Assembly: GCA_033807695.1 (NCBI GenBank)
Contig: CM066309.1
Coordinates: forward strand, 1,302,001 to 1,366,000
Source: Daedaleopsis sinensis
Lineage: Eukaryota; Basidiomycota; Agaricomycetes; Polyporales; Polyporaceae
Length of the DNA stretch: 64,000 bases
Direction of reading: 5' to 3'
Numbering within the stretch: the first letter of the stretch is position 1; each line of letters starts with the position of its first letter. Made by a program: the position numbers and the translations under genes. The notes beneath the pieces are model-generated. The model ran no database searches. It saw only the letters and a list, made by a program, of their open reading frames with translations, and was not told where the DNA came from. Positions 13,001 to 23,116 of the stretch are shown one piece after another.

Positions 13001-15632
13001 CACTTCTCCCATGAGCCGACACACGCACCCTGTGCTGCTCTGCGCCCCACACCGCTTCCTTGATCGTCGGCCGCGGGTCGAGGCCGCGGTTCTCAATCTT
13101 CGAGAATACGGGGACCACGAGCGACGTGAGCTCGTCCAGCGGCTCTGCGCATTGGGGGTAACCACAACAAAAAGATCAGGCCTCAGGAACCGACCCGGCG
13201 CGGAAACAGGGTCCGTACTTACCTCTGCCAATCACTGCGAGACCCATCCTGGACGCACAATAGTGCTCCTTCCACCACTCGACGAGCCGTCTCCGCGTCT
13301 CCTTCATCACCGCGTCCTCGCTGTCCCCCTCGCCCTTGCGTCCGAACGCAGAGAGGCTGGCGTAGTTGCCCGTGCCGAACTTGCTCCACGGGTGCCCGGG
13401 GACGCTGAGGTCCTTCGTGAGCTGCAGCACGCGCCGCACGTCGTTCTGCAGATTGCGCTTGTACTCGGAGTCGACCGCGTTGATCTCGCGCGCGACGAGC
13501 GATTCGGTAAACAGCGGCGCGGTGCAGAACGCGGCGAGGCGCGGGATCCCTGCGCGCAGCTCCCCAGGGTTGATTGAGAACCAGTAGTCGGTCGTCATTG
13601 GGCCTGTCGCGGCGTTGCGCGTGCCGCCGTTGGTGGCGACGAACTGCACCAGAACGCGTCAGACGCCATTTTTGGGCGGACGATGCATACGACCTACGGA
13701 ATAGAAGTCGGTCTCCTCCGGGAAAGGGTCCGATCCCTAGAATTGCGGCAGATGAATTAGTACCATGCAATGAACAGCAGTCGGGATTCCGTGGTCAGTC
13801 ACCGCCAGACACACACCGCCGAAACGCAAACGTTTGTTATCAAAGCCCGCAACGTCACGAGCACAGCGATGGAAAAATTGATGTTTCTTTGTGACAGGCT
13901 TTGAGGACGGACTGAAGAAAGCATGTCATTTGGTACACTGGCAGCGAGCCAGTAGCATAGTGGTCACGTCGTGCAACGACCAAACTCAATGGCTCAAAAG
14001 GAGATTGGGTTTCAAGTGAGACATTCAGACCAAATTTCCTGATATCATCGATTATGAACGATCTCCCGTCCTGTGAGCGGGTGGCAGGAAAGGCAACTTG
14101 GTCTTGTAACCAGAAAATGTTATGGCAATCGCTTAACAGTCTTCGTGTCCTACTGCACAATGTGACAGCCTTTGGTCTGTGGCAGGCTTTTGGATACAAA
14201 CATGATACGAAGACCGTCAAGACACTTTCGGGCCCGGTTACATGTCTAGCACCCTGTTCACAGGTTGGGAGACCGTCCCTGAGAGCGAACTTCCAGTGCT
14301 TGGAGATCTCTCAGAAATCGGCCGGAATGTCTCATGTTCCAACCAATTTCCCAAAGATTTCCGGACCCTTGAAATCGGCCATTGTGCGTCGTGGCATGTC
14401 ACAGGCCTTGATTCTGTGCATGATTCAACTCGCCGGGTCGGACGAAGAAAGCACGGCGGATTTGGTACATTGGCAGCGAGCGTCCAGCACAGTATTGTGC
14501 TATACGTTCGCGGCCCGTTCCGTTTTCCGCGTTTGGGAGCCCCTGAGGGGCGTGGACACGCATGACATCAAACTGAGTTTAACAATGTGTACTTTTGTGT
14601 ACTTTAGCCTCAACCCAGGTTACCCAGCCATTAGAGAAAGATCCTCTGAGGGTCGCTTCTCTGCTTTGTTTCCTTCGCACACCGACGCCCGAATGGGAAC
14701 GATCCTGGCTGGTGACGAGACTAAATGTCGTAGCATTGACTTTTCAGCATCAAGCACGACGGAGTTGGTACACTGGCAGCGAGCGTGCAGCACAGTTGTG
14801 TTCTGCATGTTCGCGTCCCGTTCCACTTTCCACATATGGGAGGAGGGGCGTGTACATGACATCAGACTTATATATAACGCAGTGTACGCAGCGCCGATCG
14901 TCACGGTTCCAGGCACTCGACTGCGTTCATCGAACGGGCCGTCTGTGCAGCACTAGATTGAGGATGCCTTAATCAACCAGGCTTCTCGCGAGTCGCTGGT
15001 CACCGGTGAGATGCAGAAGATGCTCGGTGCGTAACTGCTCTGTGGGAAGATGAAAGAAAGCAAGACGGATATGGGAACGTCTCTGCAGGCGCACCGTCCC
15101 GATATCCGCGAGGGTGCCCCTCGACGTCAACGTGCGTCGTGCGCTGGCGTCGGAGAAGCACAGCGCGATGGGTCGTTCCAGACAGCCCGTGCTTCTTTTG
15201 TCGAGGAGAAAACCGCAGGCTGACCTTGGTGATCATGTGTTCGCAAAAGTGCGCCATGCCCGGAGCGTCAATCTGCGCGCACACAACAAACCCCGGTGGT
15301 CAGTCTATCGCATATGTGGCGAACGGATCTTGACGCGCACTTACCGGGTCGTACATGTAGCCCACCGCGACTGCGAGGCAGGCCGCCGCCTTGTCCGCTG
15401 CGGGGTCGTGTACGAGCACAGCCTTCACGCCGTTCTGGAGCTGGAGCACGCGGTATTGTCTGTCATCGAGCGCGGGCTTCTCGAGATCGCCTGTGAACAG
15501 ACGGAATGGAGGAAGCTCGCCAGAAGCTGGGATCTCCGCCCAGCTGGGCGAGGTGGACATGGTCCTGGACGCAGCGAGCCGGTAGCCTGGAAACGGAGCT
15601 GGGCGATTGTGTTTTGAGGGTGCGGAAGACAA
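10073..15632 (-). CDS. STE23: Insulin-degrading-enzyme/Ste23-like M16 metallopeptidase
   Basis: Large zinc peptidase of the insulysin family. Fungal Ste23 and Axl1 take part in N-terminal maturation of a-factor-type lipopeptide pheromones, and the family degrades short peptides generally. Exons traced: 15345-15632, 15225-15272, 13698-13736, 13223-13643, 13029-13144, 12715-12970, 12251-12660, 12092-12187, 11920-12029, then further exons to the stop at 10073. Exon 2 encodes APGMAHFCEHM, the HxxEH zinc site. Exon 3 gives GSDPFPEETDFYS, and exon 4 carries the third zinc-ligand region (EINAVDSEYKRN). YFLGHLLGHEGKGS and the C-terminal inactive M16 repeats follow. Intron 2 is 1,488 nt and repeat-filled, yet the protein joins seamlessly across it. 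The start may instead be the second Met at 15560. Confidence 0.93.
13737..15224 (-). other. 1,488-nt intron of the STE23-like gene
   Basis: Donor GTCAGC follows ACC AAG of exon 2, and acceptor TCTAG precedes GGA TCG of exon 3. Splicing gives HFCEHMITKGSDPFPEE, which aligns without gap to the equivalent insulysin segment. Introns elsewhere in this window are nearly all under 80 nt, so this one is roughly 25 times the norm. It contains the degenerate repeats described at 13894-14950. Confidence 0.8.
13894..14950. repeat. Degenerate repetitive element inside the STE23-like intron
   Basis: The core TTGGTACAYTGGCAGCGAGC occurs three times (starting near 13930, 14462 and 14765), the last two within about 130 nt of wider similarity. 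A GTGACAGGCTTTG-like motif precedes the core at about 13893 and 14400 and recurs near 14160. The 35-nt block at 14004-14038 is an imperfect inverted copy of 14314-14347, and GAAATCGGCC is repeated at 14314 and 14371. No transposase or reverse transcriptase ORF is visible. The pattern suggests a decayed non-autonomous mobile element or a nested insertion. Confidence 0.6.
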
Positions 15633-15687
15633 TTGCCGGTGGTGGACGAGGAACGGTCGGATGCGAATCTTCGGGGGTATTTGTCTT

Positions 15688-16037
15688 CTACGTGCTGTAG
15701 TTCCTGGGTTCCGTAGGCGAGCGACGCGCCCTGAAATGATGAGATGAAGGTCCAGGTTGGGGACGACTCGACCGACGAGTAAGTATTTGTGTAGCTAGCG
15801 CTCGCGGAAGCAGATGTGACCGGGCGGCTATCAAGATCCCATATGCGTCGATGCGGGCGCTCAGTGTGGGAACCATGTATCCTTCGCTCGAAATGGACAT
15901 CATGATTCGACTCGTCTTGACTCCTCCCTGTTCGGTATGTTGCTCACTTGTCGCCATGATGTCTGCATCGACCCCTCCTGGCGAGCCCGATGGCTGTTCT
16001 GGCTGTACTGTGAGTCAGCGAGGGCTCGGGGTGCAGA
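15688..16037 (-). CDS. Possible 3' exon of an unrecognised gene
   Basis: A frame following a good acceptor (CTGACTCACAG, near 16010) stays open through VDADIMATSEQHTEQ and SEGYMVPTLSARIDAYGILI to a stop at 15688, 55 nt upstream of the start I use for the STE23-like gene. The residue mix looks coding, and a second coding-like frame lies upstream on the same strand (about 16108-16400, FGLAQAASDHTAIAF). I could not join them into one convincing model or name a family. It may be a real gene in tandem with the STE23-like gene, or decayed sequence. Confidence 0.25.
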
Positions 16038-17239
16038 AGTCGAGGGCGTTACGGCTAATTCGTACGGACCGGATCCGTAGCAGAGAAGGGACCCAGGGCG
16101 TCGCCGATCAGCTGCGGCCTCCCACGTCCGCTGGATTAGTGTGGGTTGCGGCTTCTCGCATTGAACGGAATGCGATGGCAGTGTGGTCCGAGGCCGCCTG
16201 GGCGAGACCAAAGTCGCAGGAGGAGCGTATTTGGAGGATCGCCGGAGGAGAGCCACAGATCCACGCGTGTGGCACACGCTGGATCTGACTAGTCGCGGGA
16301 GGAACCTGGGAGGAACCCTGCATTTCAGAGGTCCGTTTCAGACGCACCCTGTACATGGCTGGTGGGCTGGGTCTGGACCGTGCACGGACGGTCGTAATGG
16401 CTGAGGCGGGAGAGCTGTTCCGGAGCGAATGTCTTGTGGCCACACGGCGCAGTGCTTCGTGGCTTCCTGGGTTCAGATGGAATGCGCCCCGGCTGATGGA
16501 TGGCCGCGAATGGGAGTCCTCCAGGCACGAGGGTGAGTGCCCCGTCGGATCGATGCGCACAGATGCGCACACCCCGGACGCCTGTGCTGGGAACCGCGCG
16601 CGCTGACGATAATCACGCTGGTCGTCAGCTGCAGGCAGTGGCTGAGGCGCGTCGACTACGCGGACCAGCGGACACTCTCCGCTCCGTCGCGCGCAGCTCG
16701 CGTCTCTCTTTGTCGTTCCCAGGAGACCAGGGTTGGAGGGGGGCCTTTTGTTCCGAGCCCGCGAGAAGATGCGGCCTCCTCAGTTTTGCGTTGGCCTGTC
16801 CATATCCGGCTCCTTTGTCTCCCCAGGCCCAGGCTCTCCACCGTCCCGACCCCGTTGTCATAGCCGCGTGCACGCGTGCACGCCACTCTGGCGCACTGTG
16901 GCCACCGCACGCACACCCACGAATCTCAAGATGCGAATGTGGCGGACGTTCCTCCGGAGTCCTATAAGATCCCCCGGCCCCACCCTCTCTCCCTCTCTGG
17001 CCGCACCCACCGCCGCACCAGCGACCTGTGCACTTCCTACACACCAAACTATTAGACCGTGCTCCCAGATCCGCCGCGTAAGTGTGTGGCCAGTCCGACC
17101 GTCTTCACCCGCCCAAGACATTCGATTGATCGAGCCACTCAGGCAAGGCCGCCAGCAGCATCTCTTCCTTTGATCACCGCACCCCGTCCTTTGTCCCCCC
17201 TCAACCCCGCGAACTCCCCGAGTGGGACTATAACTATTC
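16038..17239. other. Upstream region of the zinc-finger gene
   Basis: Beyond the weak leftward coding-like frame (about 16108-16400) no gene is supported. The C-rich segment 16950-17239 directly before the zinc-finger start, with CCTATAAGATCC near 16958, looks like promoter and 5'UTR. Confidence 0.35.
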
Positions 17240-19669
17240 ATGAGCACCATGGCAGCTACCACTCGTGCTGCGCCCCACGCACCTCACTTCTTCCGACCCC
17301 ATCACTACTCTGCCAGCTCGCACGGCGACGCGTCATACTCCCCCATGCTTTTCGATCGCTCGCGCAGGGCAGAGGGGCACGTCCGTAAGCCCTCCGAGCT
17401 CGCGGAATGGGCGTCCGCCACCACGCGCGACAGAGAGAGCAGCACTAGGTGCGCACGCATCCCAGCCTGACACCGCGTATGCTCATTAGCTCACCGACCT
17501 TGCGTATCAGTCATTTTCGCGCGCGGCAGGACGTTCAAGTACCTCCAGCAATCCCACCCCCACTATCGCATTCATCATCCTCCCCGTCTTCCGCCAGCCC
17601 GTCGCCCATCCCGCACTTCTCGTCCAGGCTGCACCACGCACAGGCACACCCCCACGCCCACAGCCCCACAGCCCCCCTCCGCGCCAGCATGAACTTCAAC
17701 AACACGCACGCGACGTCGACATGGGGCTCGTCCAGCGGCGCAAGTTCCTCCGCATCTTCCGTGTCTCCTCCAGCGTCCCGAGTCCGCCACGAGACCCGCG
17801 AGAGACACCCCGTGGACGCGGAGAAGGGTGCTGCGTCGGAGATGGATCCAGAGCGGAGCGCCGAAGAAGAGTCCCTGACGATCGCCCGTCGCGATCTGTT
17901 CGTGCACTCCGCACGGCCGCCACAGCGAGCGAGCCCATCGCCCTCGGACGAAGGCGACTCTTCGTCGCCCCCGGAGGCGTTCACATACCTGCGGCGCCAG
18001 GAGAGCTGGTCCCCAGAGTGCTTGCGGCCGACGCTGCCCTCCTTCGAGCAACTACAGTACGTACCAGCCTTACGTGTTCCGTGCGGTGGGAAGCCAGCAG
18101 GAACTGACGCGGTCTGGACCTCGCAGACTCCCCCACCCAATTCCCATTCGGCCCGTCCGACCGGAATTCGTTCAAGGGTCCTCACGTCCGAGCTTCTCGG
18201 GCGTGTATGTGCATTCGCATCATGCGCACGCGCACTCTCATTCGCACCGAGCGTCGACCCCGACCCCCCCACCGAGCCCAAGCCCCAGCACAAGCTCGCA
18301 CGGCACCAATGCGTTCTCGGGGGCACACACTGACACCGAGCCGACGGACGAGGACGAGTACCAGTTCATCAAGGACGACCCCGAGAGCGTGAAGCTCCCG
18401 CCCCTGCGTCTCCCCCCTGGATGGACCGCGCCGACGTACGGGCGCAGCCACCTCCCCAGCTACCCCGTGTACCAGTCGAGCGCGACGTCGTCCTCGAGCG
18501 CGAGCCCGTGCACGAGCCCGGAGCTGTCCTTCCACCGCAGAGGCGCGCACGGCCTCGACGCGTACCCAACATACACGTCCGACGTGCGCACGCGCATCCC
18601 GCACCGCAGCGTCGAGCTGCCCCCGCCCGTGGTCGCGAGCTTCCGCCCGAGGTCCGCAGCGTCCCCGGAGTCGGAGCCTCAGCCGCAGCCGCAGCCGCAA
18701 GTCTCGCGCGGCCGCCCGGCTCAGCCCCAGCACCCCCGAGTCACCCCGAGCACCGCGAACGCAGTCCCCAGCACCCCGGCGCCGATCGACCCCCTGCTCT
18801 CCCCGACCCCAAAGAAGTACCGGTTCGTCGCGAGCAAGCCGCAGCTGGCCGTCGCGGGGCACGCGTCTGCGCCCACCTCGGACGCGGACTCCACGTTCGC
18901 GAGCGGCACAAAGCGCAGGCACGCGCACGCGTCCCCCGCCTCGAGCGACGACTCCCCGCTCGCGCACTCGTCGCCCACGGACGAAGACGGCAGCGGGCCG
19001 CGCAAGCGCCGCCCGTATGACGTCGGGTCCTTCCCCGCCTCCCCCTCCTCCGCGTCCGATGTCGGCGGCAGCATGCATGGCCCCGGGACCGGCCCTGCGC
19101 ACGCGAGCGGGCGCGGCAACCGCGCGCCGCGGGGCGCGATCGTGCCCGCGTACCACTACGACGCGGAGCGCGCGGCGCACAAGTGCGCGTTCGCATCGTG
19201 CGGCGCGGTGTTGAGCGGGAAGAAGGCGGAGACCGCGAGCCACATGCGCGCGCACTTCGGCGACGCCCCGGGCGAGACGCTGTACTGCCCGTGGCCGGCC
19301 GACGGCGATGGCGAAGGGGGCGCGGGCGCGGGGGGACGGGCGCGGTGCGCGATGGCGTTCAAGGACAGCGCGAACTTCGGGCGGCACGTGAGCTCGAAGC
19401 ACATCAAGGCGGAGGAGTACCAGTGCAACCGCTGCGGGCGCCCGTTCGCGCGGCGCGACGCCGCGCTGCGGCACATGAAGACGCTCTGCCGCGTCGATGC
19501 GCCTGCAGGTGGGGCGGCGGCGCGCAGGGCGGCGAAGGGCGGGGAGCGGAAAAGGGCGAAGGGGAGCGTCGGGGATGTCGATGATGGTGCGTGCTCGCGC
19601 GCTAGTCTCTTCGAGGGGCCGTCTGATGCTGACTTGGTGCGCGTCGCAGATGACATGTACGACGACTGA
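17240..19669 (+). CDS. C2H2-type zinc-finger protein, probable transcription factor
   Basis: Three exons (17240-17448, 17511-18056, 18127-19669) give 765 aa. About the first 600 residues are disordered, rich in Ser, Pro and His, with a QPQPQPQ tract and an acidic patch (EPTDEDEYQFIKDDPE). The C-terminal part holds three finger-like modules: C-x4-C-x13-H-x3-H (CAFASCGAVLSGKK...), a module whose Cys residues are separated by a Gly-rich insertion and which ends GRHVSSKH, and C-x2-C-x12-H-x4-C (YQCNRCGRPFARRDAALRH). A basic KGGERKRAKG segment and an acidic tail follow. This layout fits a nuclear DNA-binding regulator; target genes are unknown. The frame-breaking introns were placed by phase; the second ATG at 17249 could also serve as start. 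Confidence 0.82.
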
Positions 19670-20564
19670 CCGCGCGTCGCGGGCGCGCTCTCGACACAAC
19701 TTGAACTTGAACTCGAATCCTGTTCTGGGCTCTGGGTCTTTGGGTAAAATCACTTGACTTTGGCTTTGTTGTTGTATGCAGGCCGGACTACTAGAACTAT
19801 GCATGGACACGCCATATGGCACGCGACCCCGAATGGACCTTCTCTCATCTACTTACGTACTGCTGGCATCCTGTTCATCTGCTCATGGACTTGGGGAACA
19901 CAAAACAAACTACATACATGTACTTATGCGTGTATCAGTGTATCAATGTGAATTATACCTCGCTCAAACGATGGATTGGATTCGGACAACCTCGTGTCGT
20001 GCCTCGGGGGATGGTGAATTGGCCGACTTCAACTTCAATAGCTGACCTTTTTGCTAGTGCTTTGAAGCTGGCGCTGCTGGAATGACGACTTGCACCGCGA
20101 CCAGTATCCGGTGCAGCAGTACTTGGAGGCCCGGGATAGCACCTGGCGTCAAATTCGTTGCACCTTCCCGTCACCAGGGTGACTATTTGACGAGTCGTCC
20201 TCCCTCCACCCTCTCGAATGGCCGTCTCGTCGAAATGGCCCGTCTTAGCTAATGTATACGTGCTAGAACGAGCGTAACCCATGTATCAGGACTTGGGTCC
20301 AGCGGTGGTTACTCCCTGACCCTCCGAGCTACTATGAATCTCTTGCAAACACACATGTGACAGCTTCCGGGGTCGTATGGCAATTATAGGCTATGTATCA
20401 TATCACGAGCACATCTCCGTCCAAACACTGGGCAACAACGATTGGTAGACTAGCACAAAGAGCCAGGCCACATGAAGCAGGCGAGCCTCACCTGGCTCGT
20501 CGACGGCAGGGCCGGCGGGGACAGTGCAAGCCGGCAGGGCACTGGGCTCGCACAGGCTCCACGC
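19670..20564. other. Convergent intergenic region
   Basis: Lies between the 3' ends of the zinc-finger gene and the leftward M35 peptidase. It holds only short ORFs, and nothing else is recognised. Confidence 0.45.
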
Positions 20565-22022
20565 TCAAGCATGGCAGCCCTTCATCACGCCCATGTACGT
20601 CTGTTCCGTGTCGCGCAGGGCACCAGACTCGTCGTCGCCGCCGTCCGCGGCCGCGCCGACGGCATAGTACTCGTGGTTGTCCGCGTTCATGACCGCGAGC
20701 TCGGGGTGGTCGCGCGCGAGGTCCTCGCAGAGCCGGGTGCCGTACGCGTGGTCCTCCGTGCCCCCGTTGCGGACGAAGTGGCTGGACTGGCAAGAGAAAG
20801 CGGGAGGCAGCGGCGTCAGTGCTCGGTATCAAGTTGGACGCCGCGGACGGGGTACGCACCTCGTGGACGATGGTGGACGCGCGAGAGTTGAGGCCCCCGA
20901 CGGGCGCACGGAAGAATTGGTTGCAGACGTGCACCTGCCCGAACCTTAGAAAGGCGAGGTTAGTCGACGATGTAGCTTGTGCTAGTGGGGTAGGCGGGTG
21001 ACATACATGTCTGCGTACACATACGCGTAGACATTGGGCTTCCGCGCGCAGTACTCCGTGTTGCAGACGTACTTGAAATCGCCGAAGTGGCTGTCGTTCA
21101 GGGACTGGAAGTGCGACGAGACGGTGGAGAGGCGCGTCCGGTCCGCGGCGCCAAACCAATGCTTGTAGTTGTCGCTTTCGGAGCCATGGCTCTGGAGTTC
21201 GCTGGAGCAGCAAATGGCCATGTCAGTAGTTCGTCGAAGCTATGTAGGCGGCTTTGAACGTACGCATGGGCGTTGGCGGCGTACTGGCTGGCAAGAGGGA
21301 TCGCACCCTCGATAGCCTGCTTCTGCCAATCCTCGCAGTCTTGCATCTCCAGCGACGCCTGAGTGCGGAACTTGGAGCGAGAAGACCCGGTGACGTTGAC
21401 AACATGGAAGGCCTCGTCGGTCTCAGCAGCGAGCGTCACAACCTGTCCGCCTACGAGAGAGTAGAAGGGGGCCGTGTCGGGTTTAACCGTGACGATATAG
21501 GGACCAGGTCCGGACTGAGAGAAGTCGTAGGCCTCAAAGACTGCCCGACGATATCAGCCTCTAATGTAGTCATAGACAGCGATTGAGTTGCTCAATCGCC
21601 ATTGAGTGACTCACCGTTGTGCTCGACCCGAACAGACTGTCCGGGAGCAAGTATGGTAAACTGGCTGTCGTCCGCAAGATCGGGAACATATTTGACCTGA
21701 AGACAGTGTCCGTGTCAGGACATGCGTACAGGTACCAGGACAGGCCGCAGGTGGGACTCACGTGAATTCCAACGAAGTTGGGCTTCTTGCCGTGCTCAAT
21801 GTGCCTAATCGTGAGCACATCGGTGGGCAAGTCCGAGAGCGGGCCGCGGGGGTCGTTGAGGAGCTTCAAGGTCTCATGACCGGCATTGGTAGCAGTCGTG
21901 ACGATCTTGAAGTCGTCGCGTCCTCCAACCAAAGACGAGCCAGAGAGCTGGAGCACGAGAGAAGGTGCAGCATATACGACGCTAGCGAGAGAGAGGAGTG
22001 ACGCAAGGGAAAGGCGGACCAT
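20565..22022 (-). CDS. Secreted M35 metallopeptidase, peptidyl-Lys type
   Basis: Six exons (21762-22022, 21615-21696, 21264-21540, 21007-21201, 20860-20944, 20565-20786) give 373 aa. A signal peptide (MVRLSLASLLSLASVVYA) is followed by the beta-rich M35 prodomain (DETLKLLNDPR-like block) and the aspzincin catalytic domain. The HExxH motif (H299-E300-S-S-H303) is split exactly by the last intron. GTEDHAYG supplies the third zinc ligand D312 and Y315, and NADNHE gives D336 and E339, the two acids known to confer Lys specificity in Grifola peptidyl-Lys endopeptidase. All key residues are present, so an active secreted Lys-N-type endopeptidase is expected. A TATA box lies 49 nt upstream. Its neighbour at 23117 is a divergent copy with five introns at matching positions. 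Confidence 0.95.
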
Positions 22023-22070
22023 CGTGTTCGGGATTGAGCCTGAGGACTGACTAGGCAGCATTAGCCAGCC

Positions 22071-22078
22071 TTATATAT
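22071..22078 (-). promoter_or_regulatory. TATA box of the leftward M35 gene
   Basis: Reads CATATATAAGG on the minus strand, about 49 nt before the start codon at 22022. Confidence 0.6.
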
Positions 22079-22558
22079 GTCGAAGGAGTCCCTATCGTCC
22101 ACTAGGTTGTGTTAGGATATAATTCCTTTCTTTTCTCGCATCCTGCTCGGAGTCTAGAGCGTGACATGCTCCATCCACTAGCAGCATTGGAAATTAACCC
22201 ACGGCGGGGTTAGAGCTGCTCGTACTACTTGACGCAAATCGCTCCGAATTCTTCTCCGGTATCAAGTTCCATTCTCTAGTGGTTCGGGATCTGGATCTTC
22301 ACTATTGGGGTTGCAACTTTCGTAGCTGGTAGTACAGATATCAGCGTTTCCTGTGTGATAGAAAAGTCTCATTCTCTTCCGTTGAGGAGTGAGTGTAAGT
22401 AGTCATGGTGAAATGGTTCTGGAGTTGACGGTTGAGTCGATCCGGCAACGGCCGTGGAGGGATAGACGCCCTCTCACTCCGTCTTCCCACGAGCAATGCG
22501 GTTCTTGTGCGGCTCAGAGAACTTCAACTCACTCATTCCCCTTAGACCGCTGAAGCAC

Positions 22559-22786
22559 GTCCTCCGAGGCCAGAAGGGTGTCTCAGGAGTCAAAAGACAA
22601 CTCCTCGCTTGAAGAGCTCGTTCTGGCCTCAGATCCGTTGAAGGACGTTTGGTAATTGTCGCTTATACGTCTCTGGATGACGTCGGAGGACCTGAATCCC
22701 GGTGGACCCTTGCGTCGGACTCTCACCCGCCGAACGTTAGTGTGAGTGATTGACAGAGTAATGTTTGTAGACTCACACCAAACGTT
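22559..22786. repeat. Nested inverted repeats between the M35 genes
   Basis: GAGGCCAGAA at 22566-22575 pairs perfectly with 22621-22630. AGGAGT at 22585-22590 pairs with 22600-22605 inside it. GTCCTCCGA at 22559-22567 pairs with 22683-22691. AACGTTAGTGTGAGT at 22733-22747 pairs with 22771-22786 with one unpaired and one mismatched base. Together they could form a compound foldback or serve as paired regulator sites. Confidence 0.6.
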
Positions 22787-23032
22787 ACTCTTTAGCAGAC
22801 AACGGCAGGAAACTGGGAGACAATAGGAACCGCCTATCAGTCCGATGATATTAGGACGGACGACTAGTGCAATCGAGGCGGAGCGAAGTGGCCTCCGGAT
22901 GCGTTAAGGTACTACATTCTGCTGTCGCTTGTCGTACGTGTGTATCTGACAACTTCGCTAGCACCCTAAGAAAGCTAGATCATCCATTTGCAGCGCGGAC
23001 GACCACTTACACCGGACTGCGCTTCGTGAGCG

Positions 23033-23040
23033 ATAAAAAG
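23033..23040 (+). promoter_or_regulatory. TATA-like element of the rightward M35 gene
   Basis: CGATAAAAAGG lies about 77 nt upstream of the start codon at 23117, in the position expected for a fungal core promoter. Confidence 0.4.
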
Positions 23041-23116
23041 GTGGCTTTCAAGGGATTCGACCGAGTATATTCTCGTCTGTCGCACAAGTTCTGACTCGGA
23101 CCACTTGGCATACAAG

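Larger units (their letters stand above)
22023..23116. other. Divergent promoter region of the M35 pair
   Basis: A 1.1-kb spacer between two head-to-head M35 genes. It contains a TATA box at each end and a block of nested inverted repeats at 22559-22786. No gene is seen inside. Confidence 0.55.

Noticed and set aside
15000..15223. Extra coding exon in the STE23-like long intron following HFCEHMITK
   Set aside because: The continued frame (VSLRFSPRQKKHG...) has no insulysin counterpart, and the protein aligns without gap when it is skipped.
18182..19822. 546-codon minus-strand frame opposite the zinc-finger gene
   Set aside because: Arg/Ala/Val-rich mirror of a very GC-rich coding exon; the plus strand carries zinc-finger motifs and consistent splicing.
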